Assembly (NCBI GenBank): GCA_016873225.1
Contig: VGXS01000005.1
Coordinates: 62,001 to 126,000 of the forward strand
Source of the DNA: Planctomycetota bacterium
GTDB taxonomy: Bacteria > Planctomycetota > Planctomycetia > Gemmatales > Gemmataceae
Direction of reading: 5' to 3'
DNA: 64,000 nt
Part shown: piece after piece, positions 47,068-56,266 of the stretch
Layout: each line of letters begins with the position of its first letter
Numbering within the stretch: position 1 is the stretch's first letter
Made by a program: the position numbers and the translations under genes
Notes under the pieces: model-generated
The model's input: the letters and a program-made list of their open reading frames with translations, nothing else
Told to the model about the DNA's origin: nothing
Database searches by the model: none

Positions 47068-49521
47068 ATGCCAGCCGCCGACCAGTTGCTCAAGGGATTG
47101 TTTGTGGCCCTGGCCGCGCATGCGGGCATCTGGGCCTCTGCCGACGCGGCGGGCCGGTGGGGCACGCTGGCCGCCATCGACGGCATCGCCGTCGCCGGGT
47201 TGGCGCTGGGCTTGGTTGGCGCCGCGCTGCGCACCTCCCCGGGCCGCAACCGGCCGCTGGCCCACCTGATGTTCCTGCTTCTCAAGCATGGGGCGCTGGT
47301 GCGGGGCGGGCTTGTGGGCGGCATGGTGGCGGCGGCGATCGCGCTGGCGCCGCCGGGCGACGCCGCCGGCCGCGACCTGTTGGGCATTTTGGCCGTGGTA
47401 GGCTTGGCGGCGGGCGCGTTCTGCCATTTGGCGTCGCGGCGCCGGCGGCCGGAAGCCCGCCTGGGGCTTTCGTTGGCCGTGGCCCTGTCGGTGGTGGGCG
47501 CGGCCCTGGCCGCGGGAATGGCCCCCTGGAGGCATGAGGAGGCGGGCGCGCTCCTGCCGCCCGGCCTCGAACTCGTCTCATGGCAGATCCTCCTCGTGCT
47601 GGCGCTGCTTCCGGTGCTCGACATCGCCTCGGAGTCGCCGCAGACGCAGGCCGACGCGGCGCTGTGGTGCTCGCTTTTGGGGCTGGGGCTTTGGCTGCCG
47701 TCGAGGCAGGGTCCGCCCGCGCTGGTTCTCGTGGTGCTGGTGCTGCCGGTGGTCGTGTTCGCCGTCATCGCCCGCACAGTTTTGCCGGGATGGGCCTCGT
47801 TCAAGATGGCGTTCAAGGGGCGGGCCCTGGCGCGGCAGGGCGACCTTCCGGGCGCGCTCGCCTGCTTCCGCCAGGCGCTCAGGCTCAACCCGTCGGACCG
47901 GATGGCCCGCGAGGGCTATTGGCGCACCCATTTGGAACTCGAGCCCGAGGGGGTGGCGTCGGATCCGCTGGCGCGCCGGCTGATCCATCCGGGGGATTGC
48001 CTCGACCGCGCCGCCGAACTTCTCAGCACCGGTCCGGCCAACCTGGCCGACGCCGGCCGGCTGCTCATGCTCGCCGGCCGCCTCGACCCGTCGCTGGAGC
48101 CCGTGGTCTCGTTCTGGACCGCCGTCGGCCTGCTCCACGAGCGCCGCGACGAGGAGGCGTTCGCGCGGGTGGAGCCGCTCTTGTCGGTGCCCGGCGAGGA
48201 TGCCACGGAGGCCCGCCTCGACGCGACGCTGTTGGCGTGGAGGCTGGCGATGGCCTGGCACAAGGGTGCCCGGGCCAGGCTGCTGGAGGGCGCCCTGTCG
48301 GCGCCCGGGGCGAGGCTGGCGGCGATCGCGGCGGTGGAGCGGGGGCTGGCGTCGCTGCCGGGCGACCAGGAGCTGTGGGCGATCAAGCGGGAGCTGTATT
48401 CCGGACTCGATGAGTCGGAGTTTCAGGCCGGGCGCGAGCGGGGCCTGCCCCCGGGCGACCCGGTCTACCTCGACGAGCTGGCCGGGGCCCTGTCCGGCGA
48501 CGACAACGGCTGGAGGCGCGCCGCGGCCTACCTGGCCATGGCGGTCGAGTCGGGGGGCTCGCGGGTGGTGAGGCGGCTGGTGGCCCTGGCCAGGCTGCTT
48601 GAGTCGCGCGGGGACGCCGAGGGGGCGCGGGCCCGGTTCAGGCAGGCCGCGGAGGCCGGCAGGGCGCTGGGCCACGAGGCCCTGGAACCGGAGGACCGCG
48701 AGCTTTACTTCCGCGCCGCGCGGCACCAGGCGGAGCTGGCCGAGCACGAGGGCAGGGGCGCCGACGCCATCGGCTGGTGGCAGGCGACCCTGGCCTCGGA
48801 GAAGAGCGGCATCGAGACGCACCGGCGCCTGGCGGCGCTTCACGAGGCGGCGGGGGATCCGCTCGCGGCGCTGCGCGAGACGGAAAAGGGGCTCCTGTAC
48901 CAGTCAGGCGACAAGGATCTCCTCGAGCGCCGCGACCGCTACCTGTGGTCGCTGCCCCTGGAAAGCCCGGCGTGTTCCGCCGAGGCGCTGCGCGGGCTGG
49001 TGGACGCCGCCGCGTGCGTGAAGCGCGCCCGCGGCATCCTCGACGACCGCCGGAGCGACATCGAGTGGATCGAGGTGGCGTCGCACCTTCTGGAAGTGGC
49101 GCAGCGCGTGGATCCCGCGGGGCTGATGGCGCGGGCCCAGGCGGCGCGGGCCCGGCTCAGGCTGGGTGACCGCGACGGGGCGATCGCCGGATTCGAGTCG
49201 GTGCGCGCCGACAAGCCGACCGGCCTGTTCCAGGGCGACGCCCCGGAGGCCTGGCAACTGGCCAACCAGGCGCTGGGCGACCTGTACCTCGAGGTGGACC
49301 GGCCCGCCGACGCGGTGGCCTGCCTGGCCGATTTCCGCGACAGCGCCCGTTCCGGCGCCGCGACCCTGTTCAAGCTGGCCCAGGCCCACGAGGCGCTGGG
49401 GGAACTCGCCAAGGCGAGGTCGTACTACAACCAGGTCACCGGCTATGACGGCAACCCCCTGGCCTGGCAGGCGCGCGAGGCGATCGACCGGCTTTCGAGG
49501 CCGGTTGAGGAAGGAAACTGA
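47068..49521 (+). CDS. Multi-TM + TPR-rich membrane protein
   Basis: Several N-terminal hydrophobic segments then TPR-like helical repeats (LARQGDLPGALACFRQALRLNPSDRMA...). Confidence 0.65.
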   Translation: MPAADQLLKGLFVALAAHAGIWASADAAGRWGTLAAIDGIAVAGLALGLVGAALRTSPGRNRPLAHLMFLLLKHGALVRGGLVGGMVAAAIALAPPGDAAGRDLLGILAVVGLAAGAFCHLASRRRRPEARLGLSLAVALSVVGAALAAGMAPWRHEEAGALLPPGLELVSWQILLVLALLPVLDIASESPQTQADAALWCSLLGLGLWLPSRQGPPALVLVVLVLPVVVFAVIARTVLPGWASFKMAFKGRALARQGDLPGALACFRQALRLNPSDRMAREGYWRTHLELEPEGVASDPLARRLIHPGDCLDRAAELLSTGPANLADAGRLLMLAGRLDPSLEPVVSFWTAVGLLHERRDEEAFARVEPLLSVPGEDATEARLDATLLAWRLAMAWHKGARARLLEGALSAPGARLAAIAAVERGLASLPGDQELWAIKRELYSGLDESEFQAGRERGLPPGDPVYLDELAGALSGDDNGWRRAAAYLAMAVESGGSRVVRRLVALARLLESRGDAEGARARFRQAAEAGRALGHEALEPEDRELYFRAARHQAELAEHEGRGADAIGWWQATLASEKSGIETHRRLAALHEAAGDPLAALRETEKGLLYQSGDKDLLERRDRYLWSLPLESPACSAEALRGLVDAAACVKRARGILDDRRSDIEWIEVASHLLEVAQRVDPAGLMARAQAARARLRLGDRDGAIAGFESVRADKPTGLFQGDAPEAWQLANQALGDLYLEVDRPADAVACLADFRDSARSGAATLFKLAQAHEALGELAKARSYYNQVTGYDGNPLAWQAREAIDRLSRPVEEGN

Positions 49522-49591
49522 TTCATCCCCCCCCGCCCGGTTGATATGATGTCGGAGAAGGCCGTTTCGGTCATGGGGGAGGTGCTTCCGC

Positions 49592-50644
49592 GTGCGTGAT
49601 CGCCACCCGACGAGCTGGAGCCTGCCGCTGGGATCGATCGCCGGCGACCCGATCCGGTTGCACCTCGTCTATCCGGTCGTGGCCGCCGGGCTTTTCCTGC
49701 GCACGGTGTTCTCGCAGGGCGCGCCCACGGGCATCTGGCGCGAGGCGCTGTTAGTCCAGGCGATCCTGCTGCTGTCGGTGCTGGCGCGGTTCATGGGAAC
49801 CCTCGCGATCCGCCGCCTGGAGGAGGCCGACCACCAGGAGACGGTGGTTTGGCCGCTGGGTCACTTCAGCCGCTCCGACGGTTTCGCCGGCGCCTCGTAC
49901 TGGTCGCTTTTGTCGGGCACGAGCGTGACGCTGTTCCTGGCGGCGTTCTCGGCGTTCGGCCTCCTGGCCATGGGCCACATCCCGCCGTCGCTGGCCACAT
50001 GGAACCCCCACGGCCCCGCCTCCGCCGGCGTGCTGGCGCTGGCCGACTTCCACGGCGAGACCGAATGGGTCTCCCCCGGTTGGGCCACGCTTCTGGCCCG
50101 CATCTCGTTCATCAACGGCTGGCTGCTGTTCGCGAACCTTCTCCCGGCCTACCCGCTCGACGCCTCCCGGCTGATGGCCCGCATCCTGTGGCACCGCTCG
50201 GACGCCGCCGAGGCGCTGCAGGCGGTGCTGACGGCGACCATGGTGTCCATCCTCGGGGTGATGATCGCGGGGATCGCGATGGGCGAGGTGCTCTACCTGG
50301 TCCTGGCGATGGTCGCCTACATCGAGACGGTGGGCGCGGTGACCCGCGAGCGCGACTCGGTGTCCGATGGTTACGACTTCGCCGGCCACGAGGACGGCCT
50401 GTCCCCCGAATCGTCCGACGGCGAATCGAACCGGCCGAGGGAATCGTGGTGGACGCGCTGGCGCGCCCGCAGGGCCGAGGAGCGCACGCGGCGCGCCGCG
50501 GCCGACCGCGCCGAGGCCGAGAGGCGGATGGACGAGCTCCTCGACAAGCTGCACCGGCTGGGGAGCAAGGCGCTGTCCGGCTCGGAGCACCGCTTCATGC
50601 GCGATTTCGCGCGGAAGTACAGGCCGCGCCAGCGGGAACGATGA
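49592..50644 (+). CDS. Site-2 protease (M50)-like membrane protein lacking a canonical HExxH
   Basis: WLLFANLLPAYPLDASRLMARIL resembles the S2P NxxPxxxLDGxR motif; the expected HExxH position in the preceding TM reads VLARFMGTLAIRRLEE. Confidence 0.55.
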   Translation: MRDRHPTSWSLPLGSIAGDPIRLHLVYPVVAAGLFLRTVFSQGAPTGIWREALLVQAILLLSVLARFMGTLAIRRLEEADHQETVVWPLGHFSRSDGFAGASYWSLLSGTSVTLFLAAFSAFGLLAMGHIPPSLATWNPHGPASAGVLALADFHGETEWVSPGWATLLARISFINGWLLFANLLPAYPLDASRLMARILWHRSDAAEALQAVLTATMVSILGVMIAGIAMGEVLYLVLAMVAYIETVGAVTRERDSVSDGYDFAGHEDGLSPESSDGESNRPRESWWTRWRARRAEERTRRAAADRAEAERRMDELLDKLHRLGSKALSGSEHRFMRDFARKYRPRQRER

Positions 50645-50682
50645 CGGGGCTCGGGGCCGCGGGAGCCGAAAACGGGGGTCGC

Positions 50683-52011
50683 ATGTCGGACAGGATCGAA
50701 CCACGCACGCTCAAGGGATTCCGCGACTACCTTCCCGAGATGATGATCCCGCGCGAGAGGCTGCTCGAGGCGGCGCGCGGTGTCTACCGCCGGTACGGGT
50801 TCGCGCCGATCGACACCCCGGCGCTGGAATACGCCGAGATCCTCCTGGGCAAGGGGGGCGAGGAGTCGGACAAGATCGTCTACCGATTCCAGGACCATGG
50901 CGGCCGCGATGTGGCGCTGCGCTTCGACCTCACGGTGCCGTTCGCCCGTTTCGCCGCGATGCATGTGCCCAAGCTGGGCGTCCCCTTCAAGCGGTACGCG
51001 ATGGGCCCGGTGTGGCGCGGCGAGAACACCGGGCACGGCCGGTACCGCGAGTTCTGGCAGTGCGACTTCGACACGATCGGCACGACCGCCGCGGCGAGCG
51101 ACGCGGAGGCGGTGCTGGTGGCTCACGACCTCATGGTGGCGGCGGGGATCGGGAACTTCCGCCTGCGCGTCAACCACCGGCAGGTGCTGGGCGGCCTGCT
51201 GGAGACCATGGGCCTGGCGGGGCAGGCCGCGGCGGTGCTGCGGGCCATCGACAAGCTGCCCAAGGCGGGCGCCGACGCCGTGGCCGCCGAGATGGCCGAG
51301 AAGGCGGGGGCCACGCGGGCGCAGTCCGACGCGGTGCTGGCGCTGGCGTCGCGGACGGGTGAGCCGCTGGCGGTGCTGGCCGATTTGTCCCGCGAGCTCG
51401 CCGGCAGCGAGCGGGGCCTGGCGGGTGTGGCGCGGTTGCGCGAGGTGTTCGAGGCGGCGCTGGCCGCGGGGCTTCCCCCGGAACGGATCGGCCTCGACCT
51501 GTCGATCGCCCGCGGACTGGATTATTATACGGGAATCATCTTTGAAACCTTCCTGGGCGACCTGCCGGGGATCGGGAGCGTCTGCTCGGGCGGCCGGTAC
51601 GACGACCTGGCGGGCCTGTACACGCGGCAGGCCCTGCCCGGGGTGGGCGCCTCGCTGGGCGTCGACCGCCTGCTGGCGGCGCTGGAGGAACTCAAGGCGC
51701 TGGGCGCGCCCGGAGCGGTGGCGCCGGTGCTGGTGGCGCAGTTCGATCCCGGCCATTTGGGGGCGTGCCTGGGCCTGGCCCGGAGGCTCCATGGCGCCGG
51801 CATCGGCGCCGAGGTGTTCCCCGAGGCGAGGAAGATCGGCCAGCAGTTGCAGCACGCCGAGAAGCGCGGGTACAAGGTCGTGGCGCTCGCCGGGCCCGAC
51901 GAGCGGGCCCGCGGCGCCTGGAAGCTCAAGCGCCTGGCCGACCGCCGCGAGGTGGAAATCCATGAGGCCGCCGCGCCCGCCGCGGCGGCGGAACTGTTGG
52001 CGGGGGGCTGA
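50683..52011 (+). CDS. hisS: Histidyl-tRNA synthetase
   Basis: PRTLKGFRDYLPEMMIPRERLLEAARGVYRRYGFAPIDTPALEYAEILLGKGGEESDKIVYRF...LRFDLTVPFARF...GLDYYTGIIFETFL...CSGGRYDDLAGLY...GASLGVDRL. Confidence 0.95.
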   Translation: MSDRIEPRTLKGFRDYLPEMMIPRERLLEAARGVYRRYGFAPIDTPALEYAEILLGKGGEESDKIVYRFQDHGGRDVALRFDLTVPFARFAAMHVPKLGVPFKRYAMGPVWRGENTGHGRYREFWQCDFDTIGTTAAASDAEAVLVAHDLMVAAGIGNFRLRVNHRQVLGGLLETMGLAGQAAAVLRAIDKLPKAGADAVAAEMAEKAGATRAQSDAVLALASRTGEPLAVLADLSRELAGSERGLAGVARLREVFEAALAAGLPPERIGLDLSIARGLDYYTGIIFETFLGDLPGIGSVCSGGRYDDLAGLYTRQALPGVGASLGVDRLLAALEELKALGAPGAVAPVLVAQFDPGHLGACLGLARRLHGAGIGAEVFPEARKIGQQLQHAEKRGYKVVALAGPDERARGAWKLKRLADRREVEIHEAAAPAAAAELLAGG

Positions 52012-52017
52012 CCACCG

Positions 52018-52560
52018 ATGCTGGCGCACAACCATTACGAGCGCGCCTTCGCCGCCATGCTGCGCGCCAGGGGCGTCACCCATGTGCCCGTCGAGGAAAA
52101 ACGGCGCTCGGTGATCGACGGGGAACCGGTGAAAAGCCTCGATTTCCTCGTGCTGGGCCGCGACGGGCGCTGGTTCGTGGCCGATGTCAAGGGGCGGCGT
52201 TTCCCAGGCGGGCCCCCCGGAAGGCCCCGCAGGGTGCCGGAATGCTGGTCGACCCTGGATGATGTCGACGGCCTCGAGCGGTGGGCCCGCCGCTTCGGCG
52301 GAAGCTGCGAGGGGCTGCTCGTCTTCCCGTACCTGGTCGATCCCGTTGATGAGGGCGCCGCTCCCGCGGGCGACCCGTTCGACCACGAGGGTCGGCAATA
52401 CCGGGTGCTGGCGGTGCCGGTTCCGCAGTACCGGGCGCGCATGCGGGTCCGCAGCCCGAAGTGGGGCACCGTGGACCTTCCGGCCCGGGTGTTCCGCGAA
52501 CTGGCGCGGCCGCTGAGCCACTTCACCGGCGAGGGCGACCCGTGGTCGCTTCCGGCCTAG
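52018..52560 (+). CDS. HYExAFE family protein
   Basis: MLAHNHYERAFAAMLRARGVTHVPVEEKRRSVIDGEPVKSLDFLVLGRDGRWFVADVKGRRFPGG. Confidence 0.85.
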   Translation: MLAHNHYERAFAAMLRARGVTHVPVEEKRRSVIDGEPVKSLDFLVLGRDGRWFVADVKGRRFPGGPPGRPRRVPECWSTLDDVDGLERWARRFGGSCEGLLVFPYLVDPVDEGAAPAGDPFDHEGRQYRVLAVPVPQYRARMRVRSPKWGTVDLPARVFRELARPLSHFTGEGDPWSLPA

Positions 52561-52585
52561 GTTCCCAAGGGAGAGGTTGTTGCCG

Positions 52586-53383
52586 ATGCACCGGCTGAAG
52601 CCCGCCGCGAGGCTGGCGTCGCTTGACGAAAACCCCCGTACCGCGTTTCCCAAGGCGGCGTCGCTGGGCGCCGGGGCCGTGGAGTTCGACGCCTGGGGGC
52701 CGCTCCGCCCGCGCGACCTGGGAACCACGGCGCGCCGGGAACTGAAGGCGCTCGCCGGAGGCTGCCGGCTCGGCTTCGCCGCGGCGCGGGCGCCTTTGCG
52801 GCACGGCTTGGTGGAACCTTCCGGCATGGATCCCCGGCTGGAATACCTCGGCGAGGCGATCGCCCTGGCCGCCGACCTCGGTGCCGCGGTGCTGTCGGTG
52901 GAGGCGGGCCAGGTTCCGGAAAAGCCGGAGACGCCCGCGTGCCGCGCGCTGTCGCAGTCGCTGGCGCATTTGGCCCCCCTGGCCGAGCGCCGCGGCGTGG
53001 CGGTGGCCCTGGTGACGGGGCTGGAATCGGGTGAGGTGCTGGCCCGGCTGCTGGAGCCTTATCCGGCCGAGGTGTTCGGGGTGGCGTTCGACCCGGCCAA
53101 CTGGCTCACGCACGGGTTCGACCCGTCCGCCGAACTCGCCGCGCTGGCGGCCCGGGTGAGGGTCGCGCACGCCACCGACGCGCGGAAATCGTCCCCCGGG
53201 CGGGCTGCGCTGGGTGTACCGCTGGGCGATGGCGATGTCCCCTGGCCGCTGCTGCTGGCCCACCTCGACGCCTTCGGCTTCGCCGGCTGGGTGACGGCGC
53301 GCGAGGCCGACGACCAGGCCCGCCCCGAGGCGATGGCCCACTCGCTCAAGGTGCTGCGGGGCTGGCTGGCCGGGCCGGGCTGA
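52586..53383 (+). CDS. Sugar phosphate isomerase/epimerase-like TIM barrel
   Basis: MHRLKPAARLASLDENPRTAFPKAASLGAGAVEFDAWG...GVAFDPANWLTHGFDPSAELAALAARVRVAHATDAR. Confidence 0.7.
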   Translation: MHRLKPAARLASLDENPRTAFPKAASLGAGAVEFDAWGPLRPRDLGTTARRELKALAGGCRLGFAAARAPLRHGLVEPSGMDPRLEYLGEAIALAADLGAAVLSVEAGQVPEKPETPACRALSQSLAHLAPLAERRGVAVALVTGLESGEVLARLLEPYPAEVFGVAFDPANWLTHGFDPSAELAALAARVRVAHATDARKSSPGRAALGVPLGDGDVPWPLLLAHLDAFGFAGWVTAREADDQARPEAMAHSLKVLRGWLAGPG

Positions 53384-53538
53384 CGCCTTTCACGCGGCGC
53401 ATCGGTCGCCGTGTCCCCGATGAACCTGAAAAATACATGTGAATGCAAGGTTATCTTAACGAATATTTTACAACACCGCCGAATTGGAGTAGAGTTGGTT
53501 GTCGCCCAATTTATCTTACTTTATTCGGGGGTTTTCCC

Positions 53539-54582
53539 ATGAAAGGTACAAGTCGGTGGCCGTCCCCTCGGGGCGGTTTCACGCTCATCGAGTTGCTCGT
53601 CGTCATCGCCATCATCGCCGTGCTCATCGGTCTGTTGGTGCCGGCGGTCCAGAAGGTCCGCGAGGCCGCCAACCGCATGAAGTGCTCCAACAACCTCAAG
53701 CAGATCGGCATCGGCCTGCACTCATTCCACGATGTCAACAACGGCATGCCGTTCGGCGGCCTGTCTGATGCCCCACCATTGGGTAGCGGCGGCGGCTGGG
53801 GCAGTGCCTGGACGGTGTGGCTGCTTCCCCACATCGAGCAGGACAGCCTCTTCAAAAGATTCACCTTCACCGGCAGTTCGGGCTGGGGCGGGGCCTCGGC
53901 CACCAATAACCTCAACGCCTCCTCGAATGTGCGCATGAACACCTACCAGTGCCCTTCATCCCCCATCAATGATGCCTCGCCCAGAACATTCGCCGGAAGC
54001 AACATTTCCCGCAATCATTATGTTGGTGTTTCCGGAGCCATCAACGGGCTCATCCCCGGCTACACCGAAACGCGCTTCTTCACCAACAGCGGCGCCGCGA
54101 GTTGCTGCAGTGGCGGCATTGCCGGCGGCGGCGGCGTGCTGATGCCCGGCAGGCAGGTGCGCATGGCCGAAATCACCGACGGCACCAGCAATGTGATGGT
54201 GGTCAGCGAGCAGAATGACTTCCTCACGACCCAGAACGGCTCGAAGGTGGCCTGGGGCGCCGGGCTGCTGCACGGCTGGCAGATCGGATGGCATGGTACG
54301 ACAGCCCCCAATGGCGGTAACGCCGGCGACGCGCGCACCTTCCAGATGACGACGATCCGCTACGCCATCAACCGGAAGACCGGTTGGACCAACGCGCCGG
54401 GCAACTGCGGGGCGCAGGGCGTCTGCGACAACATCGGCACCAACATCCCGCTCAATTCGGCCCATTCCGGCGGTGTGAACGCGGTGATGGCCGACGGGTC
54501 GGTGCGGTTCCTGAGCGATTCGACCACGCTTTCCAACTTGGCGATGCTGGCCACCCGGGACGACGGGCGACCTTTGCCGTGA
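53539..54582 (+). CDS. DUF1559 domain-containing prepilin-like protein
   Basis: [60 protein letters not shown]...DGTSNVMVVSEQ...HSGGVNAVMADGSVRFLSD. Confidence 0.95.
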   Translation: MKGTSRWPSPRGGFTLIELLVVIAIIAVLIGLLVPAVQKVREAANRMKCSNNLKQIGIGLHSFHDVNNGMPFGGLSDAPPLGSGGGWGSAWTVWLLPHIEQDSLFKRFTFTGSSGWGGASATNNLNASSNVRMNTYQCPSSPINDASPRTFAGSNISRNHYVGVSGAINGLIPGYTETRFFTNSGAASCCSGGIAGGGGVLMPGRQVRMAEITDGTSNVMVVSEQNDFLTTQNGSKVAWGAGLLHGWQIGWHGTTAPNGGNAGDARTFQMTTIRYAINRKTGWTNAPGNCGAQGVCDNIGTNIPLNSAHSGGVNAVMADGSVRFLSDSTTLSNLAMLATRDDGRPLP

Positions 54583-54634
54583 AGCTGACCGGGAATCGTT
54601 CCGCCGCTTGAACCAACAAGAACAAGGAGACTTT

Positions 54635-55036
54635 ATGCACGCGATTCGCATCCTGTCGCTGGCCGCGCTCATCGCCTTTTTGGGCTGCGGCCCGGCGGCC
54701 CCCAAGGTGGCCAAGGTTTCCGGAACCGTGAAGTTCGATGGCGCTCCCTTGGCCAAGGGCGAGATCATGTTCTCCCCGGCCACCGGCGCTGTTCCGGCCA
54801 TGGCCCCCATCACTGACGGCAAGTACCAGGTTGAGGCGCGCGCCGGCAAGAACCGTGTTGAGATCCGGGCGATGCGCCTGGCCAAGAACGCCCCCAAGAA
54901 CACCGGGGGCCCCGGGTCAGAGAGCGCCGGGCGCGATGAGAACTACATTCCCGACCGCTACAACGACAACTCGTCGCTGTCGGCGGAGGTGCCCGAATCG
55001 GGGTCGAACGCGATCGACTTCGACCTCAAGAAATGA
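54635..55036 (+). CDS. Small lipoprotein (carboxypeptidase regulatory-like beta-sandwich)
   Basis: MHAIRILSLAALIAFLGCGPAAPKVAKVSGTVKFDGAPLAKGEIMFSPATG. Confidence 0.75.
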   Translation: MHAIRILSLAALIAFLGCGPAAPKVAKVSGTVKFDGAPLAKGEIMFSPATGAVPAMAPITDGKYQVEARAGKNRVEIRAMRLAKNAPKNTGGPGSESAGRDENYIPDRYNDNSSLSAEVPESGSNAIDFDLKK

Positions 55037-55051
55037 CGGGCGCGGGGCGGT

Positions 55052-56266
55052 TCAGGCCGCCCCGCCATCCGCCTCGTCGAGCAACTGGATGACATGGCTT
55101 ACCCGGTAGGGGCGCTTCACAAGCCCCTGCCACCGGGCCGTGTTCCACTGCATCATGCAGACATGGTTCGAGGTGGCCAAAATCACCGGGTCGCCCTGGG
55201 CGTGGTTGAGGAATTCGGCCTTGCGCGCCAGGATCTGCCGGGCGTTTTCGGGCTTCTGCAGGTTGTACACGCCGCCCGAACCGCAGCAGTCGCGCGCCAT
55301 GGGCGCCAGTTCCCAGGGCAGGCCGGTGGCGTCGAGCACCGCCTTGGGGATGCCCGGCACCTTCTGGCCGTGCACGAGGTGGCACGGGAGGTCGACATAG
55401 ACGCGCGCGGCGCCGGCTTTCCGTTGCGCGGGCCGAAGCGGCAGGGTTCCCAGGAAGTCGAGCACATCGCGCACGACCGGGCCTTCCCCGGCAAGCGCCT
55501 TGCCGAGCGCGAAGCCGCAGCCTGAGGAGTTGGCGAGCACGGCGTCGTAGCCCTTGCCGCTGAACGCCCCGCGGTTGGCCCGGCGCAGTTCGTCGACGCC
55601 GGAAAGGCCGAGGTGCTCGCGCATGGCTCCGCAGCAACCCTGCGCGCGGGGCACCTCGACGCGCACATTGTTGCGGGCCAGCACCCGCACGGTGGCGAAG
55701 TTGATCTCGCGGAACACGGCCTCCATGAGGCAGCCGGTGAGCAGGGCCACGCGCGGGCCGGAGGGGTTGAGCTGGCGGTTGATCCGCCCGGCGTAGTCGG
55801 CGGTGGATTCGGCCAGGGCGGGCTTGCCGGGAAAGAGCATCGGCGAGGGGGAAAGGCCCAGGCGCCTGAGCCAGCGCAGCGGCGCGGCCAAGAGGCCGAA
55901 CAGGCCGGGCCTGGAGGCCAACGCGGCGGCCAGGCGCAGCGGCATAGAAACCGCGGAGCGGCCCTTTTCGGCGTGGGCGTGGCGGGTCTCCTCGAGGATG
56001 CGGCCGTAGGGCACATTGGCGGGGCAGGCGGTCTCGCAGGCGAGGCAGCCGACGCAGTCCTCGGTGTAGCGCGCCGTCCAGGGGTCGGGGGGCAGGCGGC
56101 CGTCGGCCTCCTCGCGCCACAGCCTGAGCCGGCCGCGGGGCGAGTTGTTCTCATCGCCTGAGATCTGGTAGGTGGGGCATACCTCCAGGCAGAGCCCGCA
56201 GTGGACGCAGCTTGAGAGGATGTCGCGTTCGCCGGGCTCTTGGGCCCCCGGCCGTGAAGGGTTCAT
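55052..56266 (-). CDS. glcF: Glycolate oxidase iron-sulfur subunit
   Basis: CVHCGLCLEVCPTYQISGDENNSPRGRLRLWREEADG...CVGCLACETACPANVPYGRILEETR...GCCGAMREHLG...CCGSGGVYNLQKPENARQIL. Confidence 0.92.
   Translation of the reverse strand: MNPSRPGAQEPGERDILSSCVHCGLCLEVCPTYQISGDENNSPRGRLRLWREEADGRLPPDPWTARYTEDCVGCLACETACPANVPYGRILEETRHAHAEKGRSAVSMPLRLAAALASRPGLFGLLAAPLRWLRRLGLSPSPMLFPGKPALAESTADYAGRINRQLNPSGPRVALLTGCLMEAVFREINFATVRVLARNNVRVEVPRAQGCCGAMREHLGLSGVDELRRANRGAFSGKGYDAVLANSSGCGFALGKALAGEGPVVRDVLDFLGTLPLRPAQRKAGAARVYVDLPCHLVHGQKVPGIPKAVLDATGLPWELAPMARDCCGSGGVYNLQKPENARQILARKAEFLNHAQGDPVILATSNHVCMMQWNTARWQGLVKRPYRVSHVIQLLDEADGGAA

Noticed and set aside
50371-52827. 818-aa antisense ORF over hisS
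   Set aside because: Low-complexity Arg/Gly/His-rich composition typical of antisense open frames in GC-rich DNA; hisS on the plus strand is unambiguous.
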